From the NCBI RefSeq assembly GCF_019264445.1, contig NZ_JAHVAB010000040.1, forward strand, positions 1 to 64,000: a DNA stretch of 64,000 bases. Reading direction: 5' to 3'. The translations under genes were made by a program, and so were the position numbers. Shown one piece after another: positions 16,544 to 24,937 of the stretch (positions are counted from its first letter, which is position 1; every line of letters begins with the position of its first letter). The stretch comes from Hydrogenophaga sp. (GTDB taxonomy: Bacteria; Pseudomonadota; Gammaproteobacteria; Burkholderiales; Burkholderiaceae_C). The notes below the pieces were generated by a model that ran no database searches, had not been told where the DNA came from, and worked only from the letters and a program-made list of their open reading frames with translations.

Positions 16544-17752
16544 TCAGCCCGCCCGCTCCAGCCACACATACAGGCCCACCACGGGCTGTTGCTGGTCTTC
16601 GCGCAGCGGCGCCTGCCATGTCTGGCGCACACGAAAGCCATGGGCTTGGGCCAGTCGCTCCACGTAGCCGGGTGAATGCGCGTAGCGCAGGCTGGGCCGC
16701 AGCTGGAGTTCGTGCGCATCGCCGGCCAGCTCCACCGAGAACGCGAAGCAGCCGCCCGGCCGCAGCCGCTGCCGCACGGCGGCAAACACCTCTTCGAGCG
16801 CACCCACGTAAATGAACACATCGGCGGCCACCACAAGGTCTGCCGGTTCTTCGGACGAGCGCAGGAAGCCGAGCAGGTCGTCCTGCGCCACGTGGCGGTA
16901 AGCGCCGCTGGCGCGCGCCTGCTCCACCATGGCCTGTGCGAGATCGACACCGTCCACCGCATCGGCATGCGGGCGGATGAGCGAGCCACACAGGCCCGTG
17001 CCGCAACCGAGATCGAGCGCCAGCGGGAAGCGCTGCCCACCCTCGCGCAGGGGCTCGAGCAGGGTCGCATGGGCCTGGTACTTCAGGTGCTCGATGAGGT
17101 GGCTCTGAAAGTCGTCGGCGTACTCGTCAAAGAGTGCTTCCACATACGCGCGTGGCGGCTGCGCGGGCGTGGCGTCGCCTGTGCGCACCGAGGCGAGGTA
17201 GAAGCGGTGCAGGGTGTCGTCGCCACCGTGGGCCAGGGCTTGCTCAAAGCAGCGCGCGGCTTCGGCGTATTGGCCGGCGTCGCGCATCAGGCTGCCGCGC
17301 TGGCTCCAGGCCTCGGCCAGCGTGTCGTCCAGCGCCAGCGCCCGGTCCAGCGCCTGCAGTGCCTCTTGCGGGCGCTCCAGGCGCAGCAGGCACAGGGCCA
17401 GCGAGAGATGGATCTGCCCGGTGCTGGCACCGAGCTTCACGCCCTGCTGCAGCGCGTGCGCGGCTCCCGCCCAGTTCGAGAGCGCTTCCTGTGAGAGCCC
17501 CAGCGCGATCCAGGCGTCGCGGTGGGTGGGGTCGGCTTGCGTGGCCTGCGTGAGCGTCGCCACGGCCTCGGCCCAGCGGCCCAGGCGGCACTGCGTCACC
17601 CCCAGGTTGGCCAGGATGGAAGGCCGCCCGGGCACCAGGGCCAGCGCGGCCTGGTAGCGATCAGCGGCCTCCTCAAGTTGTCCGGCCTCGAAGAGGGTGT
17701 TGCCTTCGAAGAAGCAGGCCTTGGCCTGCTCCAGGTGTTCGGGGGTGTTCAT
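16544..17752 (-). CDS. TPR-repeat / class I SAM-dependent methyltransferase fusion
   Basis: A 402-residue protein. Residues 1-190 are four to five TPR repeats (ACFFEGNTLFEAGQLEEAADRYQAAL, and following). Residues 200-400 are a Rossmann methyltransferase with motif I LALDLGCGTGLCG, motif II VDGVDLAQAMVEQA and YVEALFDEYADDFQSHL ahead of it. This arrangement matches a family of predicted methyltransferases with contains-TPR annotation; the target is probably a protein or a carrier recognised through the TPRs. The ATG at 17752 is just upstream of the first TPR. Confidence 0.85.
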   Translation of the reverse strand: MNTPEHLEQAKACFFEGNTLFEAGQLEEAADRYQAALALVPGRPSILANLGVTQCRLGRWAEAVATLTQATQADPTHRDAWIALGLSQEALSNWAGAAHALQQGVKLGASTGQIHLSLALCLLRLERPQEALQALDRALALDDTLAEAWSQRGSLMRDAGQYAEAARCFEQALAHGGDDTLHRFYLASVRTGDATPAQPPRAYVEALFDEYADDFQSHLIEHLKYQAHATLLEPLREGGQRFPLALDLGCGTGLCGSLIRPHADAVDGVDLAQAMVEQARASGAYRHVAQDDLLGFLRSSEEPADLVVAADVFIYVGALEEVFAAVRQRLRPGGCFAFSVELAGDAHELQLRPSLRYAHSPGYVERLAQAHGFRVRQTWQAPLREDQQQPVVGLYVWLERAG

Positions 17753-17778
17753 GGCGCGACACCATACACCCGCCGGCT

Positions 17779-18363
17779 TTACTTGTTGGTGTTCGCGGGC
17801 GGGTCCAGCGGTTCGAGCAGGCTGCGCGGCGGGTTGCGCTTCATTTCCTCGGCCAGGGTGACCTGGTCCGGGTTCATGCATTCGTCGGCCAGGCGCTTGC
17901 CCAGCTTCTGGCTCATCAGCATCGACTTGTTGCCCAGCTGCAGCCACAGCGCGCCGCGCTTGGGGTCTTCCAGGCGAATGGCGCCGGTGCGGCTTTCCAC
18001 GGGGTGCATGAAGTAGCGCGCGTTGCGCATGTCCTTGACCTGCACGATGAAGAAGCCCTGGCGCTTCGCGGGCGTGACCTGCACGGACGCACCCAGCTCG
18101 CAGGGGATGGAGCCCACGTGCACGCGCTGGGCAATGGCCAGGTCGGCCTCGGAGAGCGCCACGTCGGTGTCTTCGTCAATGGGCGTCATTTCTTCCACGG
18201 CCTTGACCGCCGAGCGCGCCAGCGGAGGGCGCTGGGCCGCCGGCTTGGCCGCTGGCGCGGGTTTGGCAGCGGGTTTCGGGGCGGTTGGCTGGGTCTGCGC
18301 CTGCACGGCCAGGGGCATGAGCGCGGCGGCGCCGAGGGAGACGACAAGGGGGAGAAGTTTCAT
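17779..18363 (-). CDS. Hypothetical periplasmic protein with Pro/Ala-rich linker
   Basis: A 194-residue protein with a signal peptide (MKLLPLVVSLGAAALMPLAVQAQ), then a low-complexity Pro/Ala/Lys linker to about residue 50 and a C-terminal domain of about 140 residues that I cannot assign (GSIPCELGASVQVTP, ARYFMHPVESRTGAIRLED, ADECMN). Two cysteines could form a disulfide. It lies 26 bases upstream of the TPR-methyltransferase gene on the same strand. Confidence 0.65.
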   Translation of the reverse strand: MKLLPLVVSLGAAALMPLAVQAQTQPTAPKPAAKPAPAAKPAAQRPPLARSAVKAVEEMTPIDEDTDVALSEADLAIAQRVHVGSIPCELGASVQVTPAKRQGFFIVQVKDMRNARYFMHPVESRTGAIRLEDPKRGALWLQLGNKSMLMSQKLGKRLADECMNPDQVTLAEEMKRNPPRSLLEPLDPPANTNK

Positions 18364-18462
18364 GAGGGTACCGGTTGAAAGAGAAGCGCAGCGCGCAGTC
18401 TGCCCGCTCGGGCGGTGAAATGATGTTCCCAGATGTTTCGGTGTCCAGCGGCGCGGGCCCTC

Positions 18463-19353
18463 TCAGTCCGCACCGCGCACGCCGCTGGCCACCAGCGCAC
18501 GGTACTCCGACGGCGTATGGCCCACCACGCGGCTGAAAAACTTGCTGAAGTACGCCGCGTCGTCGTAGCCCAGCTGTTGTGCCACTTGCGTGACCGACAG
18601 GGACGAGTAGGCGAGCAGACGGCGCGCCTCGAGCATCAGCCGCTCGTGCAGGATCTGCAGCGCCGACCGCCGCAGCGCGTGGCGGCAGGTGCGGCTGAGG
18701 TGGTCGGGCGTGACGCCAAGCGCCTGCGCGTAAAAGGGCAGCGCTTCGTGCCCCCGGAAATGCAGCTCCACCAGCGCCAGGTAGCGGCGCACCAGCGCAT
18801 CGCGCGCACCCTGCCCTCTTTCGCGAATGAAGTGCTCGCCGCGCTGGCGCAGCACCTGCACCGCCAGCAGCGTGGCGCAAGACAACAGCGCATGCACCCG
18901 CCCCGGGCTCTGCATGCGGAACTCGCGTGCGACCTGGGTGAAGAGGCTCTTGCACTCGGCCGAGTTCTCGTCGTCCATGTCTGCCAGTACGCAGGAGGTG
19001 CCCAGCCCCATGTCGGTCAGGTTCGAGCCACCCAGCAGCTTGCGCAGCGTGGCGGTGGGCACAGTGACCTGATGACCCACGGTGTCGGGCGTGTAGGTGA
19101 AGCCGTGCACCGAGCCGGGGGCGAGCATCAGCAGCACGGGGGCCTGGGCCTCGAATTCACGGCCGTCGATGGTGCCGTGCAGCTGGCCTTGTTCGAGCCA
19201 CTGGAACTGGTGCAAGCCATCGTGCCGATGCGCGGGAATCGTCCAGTCCATCTCCGAGCCGCGCACCGCCACCGACTCGTAGTGCAGGCAATCGTCCGGC
19301 TGCTCGTGTCGGACTTCATGGAATGGAACCAGCAACAAGGGCGAGGTGCTCAT
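18463..19353 (-). CDS. AraC-family transcriptional regulator
   Basis: A 296-residue regulator with an N-terminal cupin-like sensor domain (residues 15-105, EMDWTIPAHRHDGLHQFQWLEQGQ) and a C-terminal pair of helix-turn-helix units (LGVTPDHLSRTCRHALRRSA, then LSVTQVAQQLGYDDAAYFSKFFSRVVGHTPSEYR). It resembles PobR/HpaA-type activators of aromatic acid catabolism. It is divergent from a Bug receptor gene, and a 37-base motif in the gap recurs before the next receptor gene, suggesting control of both. Confidence 0.9.
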   Translation of the reverse strand: MSTSPLLLVPFHEVRHEQPDDCLHYESVAVRGSEMDWTIPAHRHDGLHQFQWLEQGQLHGTIDGREFEAQAPVLLMLAPGSVHGFTYTPDTVGHQVTVPTATLRKLLGGSNLTDMGLGTSCVLADMDDENSAECKSLFTQVAREFRMQSPGRVHALLSCATLLAVQVLRQRGEHFIRERGQGARDALVRRYLALVELHFRGHEALPFYAQALGVTPDHLSRTCRHALRRSALQILHERLMLEARRLLAYSSLSVTQVAQQLGYDDAAYFSKFFSRVVGHTPSEYRALVASGVRGAD

Positions 19354-19372
19354 GGCGCGCGATTGTCACCGC

Positions 19373-19409
19373 ATGCCGGAAAACTACAAGGCCTGTCCGA
19401 ATCGTCCAT
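19373..19409 (+). promoter_or_regulatory. Shared putative AraC-binding site, copy A
   Basis: ATGCCGGAAA, four bases, CAAG, eleven bases, TCGTCCAT. The same three blocks with almost the same spacing occur at 20528-20565. Both copies precede Bug receptor genes (100 and 71 bases before their starts), and this copy lies in the gap next to the divergent AraC gene. Confidence 0.6.
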
Positions 19410-19508
19410 CGCGCGAAGGCGCCGGCCCGCTCATCATCGGCCGGTGACGGCCGCTGCACCGCAGGCGGGCCGGCACGAGACCACCACACCACAACGATGG
19501 AGACACGC

Positions 19509-20516
19509 ATGCCACACCCTTCACCCGCCCACCCCTCCCGCCGCCGTCTGCTGGCCGCCCTGCCGCCGCTGGTGGCGCTGGCGGCCACCAGCGGCGGCAG
19601 CCGCGCCTGGGCCCAGGGCACTTTTCCGCAGCGCCCCGTGAAATTCATCGTGCCCAATGCACCGGGCAGCTCCATCGACACCATTGCACGCATCCTGAGC
19701 ACGCAGATGGCACAGGGCTTTGCGCAACCCCTGGTGGTGGACAACAAGGCAGGTGCCGCCGGTGCACTGGGTGTGGAAGTGGGTCGCACATCGCCGGCCG
19801 ACGGCCACACCGTGATCGTCGCCAGCAGCAGCTCGATCACCATCGCGCCTTTGCTGCAGAAGGCCGTGCCCTACGACCCGCTCAAGGACTTCGATTTCAT
19901 CTCGCTGATCGCCTTGCTGCCCAATGTGCTGGTGGTCAACCCCGCGCTGCCCGTGCGCAACGTGGCCGAGCTGATCGCGTACGCCAGGTCAAAGGGCAGC
20001 AACAGCAACATGGCCTCGGCAGGCGTGGGCTCCACGAGCCACCTGGCCGGCGCGGCGCTGCAATCGGCGGGGGGCTTCCAGTCGCTGCATGTGCCGTACA
20101 AAGGGGGCGCGCAGGGTGTGACCTCGGTGGTGGCGGGCGAGACCGACTGGGTGCTCACGCCCGCACCGGCGGCTATGGGCCAGGTGCAGAACGGCCGCTT
20201 GCGGCTGCTGGCGCACAGCATGACGACCGAGTCGCGCCCCTTGGGCGACGTGCCTTCCATTGCCCAGACGCTGCCCGGCTTCGAGTTCGCGGGCTGGATC
20301 GGCCTGATGGCACCCAAGGGCCTGCCGCCCGGCGCGGTGGACACCCTGCGGCGCACCCTGGCGCAGGCCCTGCAACAACCGGAGCTGCGCAAGCAGTTCG
20401 ACATCAACGGCGCCGTGCCCACGCCATCGACCCCGCAGGAGTTTCGCGCGTTCCTCGCGCGCGACATCGAGGTGCACAAGAAGGCCATCGAGGTGGCGGG
20501 CGTGAAGGCCGAGTAG
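19509..20516 (+). CDS. Bug/TctC-family tripartite transporter substrate-binding protein
   Basis: A 335-residue receptor with a Tat-like leader (SRRRLLAALPPLVAL) ending near RAWAQG and the Bug signature RPVKFIVPNAPGSSIDTIARILSTQM, VVDNKAGAAGALGVEV. The ATG at 19509 has GGAGA five bases upstream; ATG 19497 is an alternative. It is probably activated by the divergent AraC protein. The membrane components of a tripartite carrier are absent from the window. Confidence 0.92.
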   Translation: MPHPSPAHPSRRRLLAALPPLVALAATSGGSRAWAQGTFPQRPVKFIVPNAPGSSIDTIARILSTQMAQGFAQPLVVDNKAGAAGALGVEVGRTSPADGHTVIVASSSSITIAPLLQKAVPYDPLKDFDFISLIALLPNVLVVNPALPVRNVAELIAYARSKGSNSNMASAGVGSTSHLAGAALQSAGGFQSLHVPYKGGAQGVTSVVAGETDWVLTPAPAAMGQVQNGRLRLLAHSMTTESRPLGDVPSIAQTLPGFEFAGWIGLMAPKGLPPGAVDTLRRTLAQALQQPELRKQFDINGAVPTPSTPQEFRAFLARDIEVHKKAIEVAGVKAE

Positions 20517-20527
20517 GGCCTGCGCCG

Positions 20528-20565
20528 ATGCCGGAAATGTGCAAGCACGCTGCGCTTTCGTCCAT
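20528..20565 (+). promoter_or_regulatory. Shared putative AraC-binding site, copy B
   Basis: ATGCCGGAAA, four bases, CAAG, twelve bases, TCGTCCAT, matching copy A at 19373-19409 with one base difference in spacing. It lies between two Bug receptor genes and 71 bases before the start of the second, implying that the second has its own promoter in the same regulon. Confidence 0.6.
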
Positions 20566-20635
20566 GGACCGTGTCGGACAACGCCCCTATCGTGGCGACC
20601 GCATCTGCACACCACGTACAAGAAGGAGACACCTG

Positions 20636-21622
20636 ATGCTCAACCGACGCGCCCTGATACAGGCCGGCGCCGCCACCGGCGCCGCGCCCTTCCTGCTCCC
20701 TGCCCTGGCCCAGGCGCCCGGCGCGGGCACCGCCTTCGTGGTCTCCGGCTTTCCCGCCGGGGGCATGGGCGACAACGTGGCCCGCCCGCTGGCCGAAAAA
20801 ATGCGCGGCCGATACGCGCCCGCCGTGGTGGTCGAAAGCCGCACCGGCGCGGGCGGTCGCATCGCGGTCGAGTACGTCAAGCGCGCAGCGCCCGATGGCT
20901 TGACCATCCTGCAGATCCCGAGCTCGCCCATGGTGCTCTATCCCCACACCTACAAGAAGCTCGCCTACGACCCGCTGGCCGACTTCATCCCCGTGTCCAC
21001 CACGGTCAACTACGGCTTCTCGTTCACCGCAGGCCCGGGACTGCCCCCCGAGATCAAGACCGTGGCCGACTACATCCAGTGGGCCAGGTCCAACCCCAAG
21101 ATGGCCACCTACGGCGTGCCGGCGGCCGGCTCTGCGCTGCACTTCGCGGGCATGCTGCTGCAGAAGGCGGCGGGCTTTGAGTTCACCGTCGTGCCCTACC
21201 GTGGTGGCGCCCCACTGCTCAACGACGTGATGGGGGGCCAGATTCCGGTGAGCTTCAACGTGATCGGCGAGGTGCTGCCGCACGTGCGCGCCGGCAAACT
21301 GCGCTCGCTCGCGGTCACCAACCCGCAACGCTCAGTGTTCATGCCCGACGTGCCGACCATGGTCGAGCTGGGCTACAAGGACATCGCGATTCAGGAATGG
21401 CTGGGCTGGTTCGTGCCCGCCCGCACGCCCGCCGACACCGTCACCAGGCTCAACGCCCTGGTGCGCGAAGGCCTGCAGGCGCCCGAGTTCACCGAGATCC
21501 TGACGCGCAACGGCCTGCAGGCCATTCACCAGTCGCCGGCCGAGTTCGCGGCCATCGTGCGACAGGACCACCAGCGCTGGGCGGGTCTGGCCAAGACCAC
21601 CGGCTTCACCGCAGAGGACTGA
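20636..21622 (+). CDS. Bug/TctC-family tripartite transporter substrate-binding protein
   Basis: A 328-residue receptor with a twin-arginine leader (MLNRRALIQAG...ALAQ) and Bug features SGFPAGGMGDNVARPLAEKM and VVESRTGAGGRIAVEYVK. A strong AAGGAG precedes the ATG at 20636. Its stop is seven bases from the GTG of the ThDP enzyme gene, so receptor and enzyme form one transcript and the receptor probably recognises a precursor of the enzyme's substrate. Confidence 0.92.
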   Translation: MLNRRALIQAGAATGAAPFLLPALAQAPGAGTAFVVSGFPAGGMGDNVARPLAEKMRGRYAPAVVVESRTGAGGRIAVEYVKRAAPDGLTILQIPSSPMVLYPHTYKKLAYDPLADFIPVSTTVNYGFSFTAGPGLPPEIKTVADYIQWARSNPKMATYGVPAAGSALHFAGMLLQKAAGFEFTVVPYRGGAPLLNDVMGGQIPVSFNVIGEVLPHVRAGKLRSLAVTNPQRSVFMPDVPTMVELGYKDIAIQEWLGWFVPARTPADTVTRLNALVREGLQAPEFTEILTRNGLQAIHQSPAEFAAIVRQDHQRWAGLAKTTGFTAED

Positions 21623-21628
21623 CACCGC

Positions 21629-23395
21629 GTGGCTTTGCATCTGACAGGGGCTCAAGCCCTGGTGGCGGCCCTCGCCGCCGAAAACGTGGGCCATGTGTTC
21701 GGCATCGTGGGCGGCAAGCTCACGCCCTTGCTGCACGCCATTTCCCAACAGCGCGGCATGCGTTTCATGGGCGTGCGGCACGAAGCCGCCGGCCCCATGA
21801 TGGCCGCTGCCATACACGCCGGCAGCGGCCGCATGGCGGTGGCGCTGGGCGAGATGGGCCCGGGCGGCCTCAACTTGGCCTCCGGCATGGGCGTGGCCTT
21901 CAACAACCACCTGCCGCTGCTGGCCATCACCACCAACCAGCACCGCGCCGCCGCGTACCCGCACAGCGGCATGTTCATGGACATGGACACCCGGGCCGTG
22001 CTCGCGCCACTGACCAAGTGGAACGCCGTGGTGCACGATGCGCGCCGCATGCCCGAGCTGGTGCGCACCGCATTCCGGGAAGCGCTCGGCGGGCGGCCCG
22101 GGCCGGTGCACCTGGACATTCCGCAGGACGTGCTTGGCGCCCCGTGCAGCTTCGCCGACGACGAGTTCGCTCCGGCGCCCTCGCGCTACCGCGCCTCGCA
22201 CTCGGCGCGCCCGGCGGCCGATGCGATCGAGCAGGCCGTGCGACTGCTGCGCACGGCCAAGCGCCCGCTGGTGGTGGCCGGTGGCGGCGTCATCAGCAGC
22301 CACGCCGCCACCGCCGTGCGCGCGCTGGCCGCCACCCTGAAGGCCCCGGTGGTGCCCACGCAAATGGCGCTCGGCGTGGTGCCCACCGACAGCCCGCATT
22401 TCATCGGCCACGGTGGCTTGATCGCGGGCGAGGCCGTGCGCGCCGCGTTTGAGCAGGCCGACGTCATCGTCTCCATCGGTTGCCGCTGGTCGTCCTGGAT
22501 GTGGGACGAGCGCGGGGCGCTGGCGCGCCGCAGCCACCGCGTGATCAGCATCAACATCGACCCCTCCGCCCTCGGCCACCCGGTGATGCACGAGGTCGGC
22601 ATGCTGGCAGACGCCTCGCTCGCGCTGGCCGACCTGAACGCGGCGCTGAACGATGCGGGCGCTTTCCAGATCGACGCGCAGTGGTTGCCGGGCATCCGGG
22701 CTGTGCGCGCGCAGTACGACGCCAAGCTCGCCGTGATGGCACGCGACACCGAAGAAACCATGCACCCCGCTGCCCTGGCCAGCGCCGTGGCGCAGGCCAT
22801 GCCCGACGACGCGCTGGCCGTGTACGACGGCGGCCACACCACGTTCTGGAGCAACGATTTCACGCCTGTGAAGGACGTTCGCACACGCTTCCACGAACCG
22901 GGCATGAGCCACCTTGGCTTCGGCCTGCCGTATGCGCTCGCGCTCCAGCTGCAGCACCCCGGCCGCGCGGTGCTCAACATCACCGGCGACGGCTCGTTCG
23001 GTTTCACGCTCAACGAGCTGGACACCGCGCGCCGCGAGCGCCTGCCGGTGATCAATGTGATCCACAACAACGCGGCCTGGGGAATCATCCGGCAGGGCCA
23101 GAAGATGCAGTTCGACTTCGAACTCGGCACCTCGCTGGACGAAACCGACTACGCCGCCGTGGCCCGCGGCTTCGGGTGCCACGGCGAAGTGGTCCGGCGT
23201 GCGCAGGACGTGGGCCCCGCCATCGCGCGCGCCATCGCCTCGGGCCTGCCCGCCGTCATCGATTGCCGCACCAGGTTCCTGCCCCATCCCGCCATGCCGA
23301 TGTTCGGCAGCATGAACCGGTATGGATTCGACGCCCTCACCGGACCCGCGCCGCCCGCGTCAGAAAAACGAACCGCATCCAGAGATGGCACTTGA
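21629..23395 (+). CDS. Thiamine diphosphate-dependent enzyme (acetolactate synthase-like)
   Basis: A 588-residue enzyme with the three domains of the POX/ALS family. The N-terminal Pyr domain has GVRHEAAGPMMAAA, placing the activating glutamate; the central domain has PLVVAGGGVISS; the C-terminal PP domain has the diphosphate/Mg motif GDGSFGFTLNELDTARRERLPVINVIHNNAAWG. Translation starts at GTG 21629. It lies between a Bug receptor and a GlcG-like gene, so it is more likely a catabolic decarboxylase or lyase of a 2-oxo or oxalyl-type acid than a biosynthetic enzyme. Confidence 0.85.
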   Translation: MALHLTGAQALVAALAAENVGHVFGIVGGKLTPLLHAISQQRGMRFMGVRHEAAGPMMAAAIHAGSGRMAVALGEMGPGGLNLASGMGVAFNNHLPLLAITTNQHRAAAYPHSGMFMDMDTRAVLAPLTKWNAVVHDARRMPELVRTAFREALGGRPGPVHLDIPQDVLGAPCSFADDEFAPAPSRYRASHSARPAADAIEQAVRLLRTAKRPLVVAGGGVISSHAATAVRALAATLKAPVVPTQMALGVVPTDSPHFIGHGGLIAGEAVRAAFEQADVIVSIGCRWSSWMWDERGALARRSHRVISINIDPSALGHPVMHEVGMLADASLALADLNAALNDAGAFQIDAQWLPGIRAVRAQYDAKLAVMARDTEETMHPAALASAVAQAMPDDALAVYDGGHTTFWSNDFTPVKDVRTRFHEPGMSHLGFGLPYALALQLQHPGRAVLNITGDGSFGFTLNELDTARRERLPVINVIHNNAAWGIIRQGQKMQFDFELGTSLDETDYAAVARGFGCHGEVVRRAQDVGPAIARAIASGLPAVIDCRTRFLPHPAMPMFGSMNRYGFDALTGPAPPASEKRTASRDGT

Positions 23396-23447
23396 GGCAG
23401 AGCCCAGGCGCTATGCTTTCTGACTTCACTTTTCAACCGGACCCACC

Positions 23448-23870
23448 ATGACCCTCACCCTCGCCCAAGCCCAGCAGATCATCACCGCCGCCCTCGCCAA
23501 GTCCAAGGAAATGGGCTACCAGCCCATGGGCGTGGCCGTGCTCGATGCCGGCGGCAACCTCAAGGCCTTTGCCAGCGAAGACGGCGCCAGCATGTTCCGC
23601 TTTGACGTGGCGCGCGCCAAGGCCTGGGGAGCCATCGGCATGGGCGTGTCCAGCCGCACGCTGGCCGAACGCGCCAAGGGCAACCCCAACTTTTTCGTGG
23701 CACTCGCCGCCACCGCCGACGGCAAGTTCCTGCCGCAACCCGGCGCCGTGCTGATCAAGGACGCGCAAGGCCAGCTGCTGGGCGCCGTGGGCGCCAGCGG
23801 TGGCACGGGCGATGAAGACGAGGTCATCTGCATGGCTGGCGTGACCGCCGCGGGTCTGAGCCACGGCTGA
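23448..23870 (+). CDS. GlcG/HbpS-family protein
   Basis: A 140-residue protein of the GlcG/HbpS/PduO-C fold (LAQAQQIITAALAKSKEMGYQPMGVAVLDAGGNLKAFASEDGA, GAVGASGGTGDEDEVICMAGV). Members bind haem or cobalamin or have only genetic links to glycolate and glycerol catabolism. It lies 52 bases behind the ThDP enzyme gene and probably ends this catabolic operon. It converges on the LysR gene. Confidence 0.85.
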   Translation: MTLTLAQAQQIITAALAKSKEMGYQPMGVAVLDAGGNLKAFASEDGASMFRFDVARAKAWGAIGMGVSSRTLAERAKGNPNFFVALAATADGKFLPQPGAVLIKDAQGQLLGAVGASGGTGDEDEVICMAGVTAAGLSHG

Positions 23871-23888
23871 TGCGCCGGGCCGGGCCAC

Positions 23889-24815
23889 TCAGCCCGGCAA
23901 ACCCTCATTCGCCTCACGCCGGTTCACCTCGAAGAACACGCCGCGCAGCCAGCGGTTGGCCAGGTCGTGCTGCATGCGGCGGTGCCAGAACTGCTGCACA
24001 TCGATCACCGGCACGTGAAACGGCAGCGCGATGCGCCGGATGGCGACGTGCCGCTCCAGCACGGTGGCGATGTCTTCGGGCACGGTGGCCACGAGGTCGG
24101 TGCCCGGCAACAGCGCGAGCAGGCTCATGAAGTGCGAGAGCTCCAGCATGACGTGGCGCTGCCAGCCCTTATCGCTCAGGTAGCGGTCGAGCAGGTGTTC
24201 GCGCCCGTCCGGGCGCACCACCACATGCCGGGCCGCGAGGTATTGCTTGAGCGACAGGCGCGCTGCCGCCGGCCCGGCTTTGGCACAGGTGACGCACGCG
24301 TACGACGTCCTGAACAGCGCCTGCTGAAAAAAGCCGGCCTTGTGCAGGTCGGGGAAAAAGCCCACGGCCAGATCGGCCTCGCCCGACTCCAGCGCCTCGG
24401 CTGCCGCAAAGCGCGAGCGCGCGGTGGCCAGCAGCCGCACCTGCGGTGCCTCCTGCCGCAGGCGGCGCAACACCCCGGGCAGAAACGCCACCTCGCCAAT
24501 GTCGGGCGTGAGGATGGTGAAGGTGCGCTCGGCACGCGCAGGATCAAAGCTGGCCTTCTGCAGGATCTCCGCGTTGATCGCCTCCACCACCCTTTGCACG
24601 GCCGGGGCCAGCTCCATGGCGCGCGGCGTCGGCTTCATCTGCGCGCCGGCACGCACGAACAGGGCGTCGTCGAACACGGTGCGCAGCCGCGCCAGGGCCG
24701 CGCTCGTGGCCGGCTGGCTCAGGCCGAGCGCGTCACCGGCGCGCCCCACGCTGCAGTGGCGGGCCATGGCGTCAAACACCACGAGCAGGTTCAGGTCCAC
24801 ATTTCGAATATCCAT
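23889..24815 (-). CDS. LysR-family transcriptional regulator
   Basis: A 308-residue regulator beginning MDIRNVDLNLLVVFDAMARHCSVGRAGDALGLSQPATSAALARLR, the classical N-terminal winged helix, followed by a PBP2-type effector domain. It resembles the NodD/NahR/LinR branch that responds to aromatic compounds. It is divergent from the receptor-led aromatic cluster at 24938-30305 and is its likely activator. An in-frame ATG at 24842 is an alternative start. Confidence 0.9.
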   Translation of the reverse strand: MDIRNVDLNLLVVFDAMARHCSVGRAGDALGLSQPATSAALARLRTVFDDALFVRAGAQMKPTPRAMELAPAVQRVVEAINAEILQKASFDPARAERTFTILTPDIGEVAFLPGVLRRLRQEAPQVRLLATARSRFAAAEALESGEADLAVGFFPDLHKAGFFQQALFRTSYACVTCAKAGPAAARLSLKQYLAARHVVVRPDGREHLLDRYLSDKGWQRHVMLELSHFMSLLALLPGTDLVATVPEDIATVLERHVAIRRIALPFHVPVIDVQQFWHRRMQHDLANRWLRGVFFEVNRREANEGLPG

Positions 24816-24937
24816 GGCGTGGATTTTATGAATCCATGCCATCGTCTTTTCATCCACCACATTGATCCCTAGCATGGTGCCCGGAATCGCCCAAAAACCC
24901 ACCGCGCCGCACGCACGGCCCGCAGGAGACAAGACCC

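Noticed and set aside
18402-18413. GCCCG/CGGGC hairpin near the start of the periplasmic protein gene
   Set aside because: A two-base loop cannot form, and no U-tract follows.
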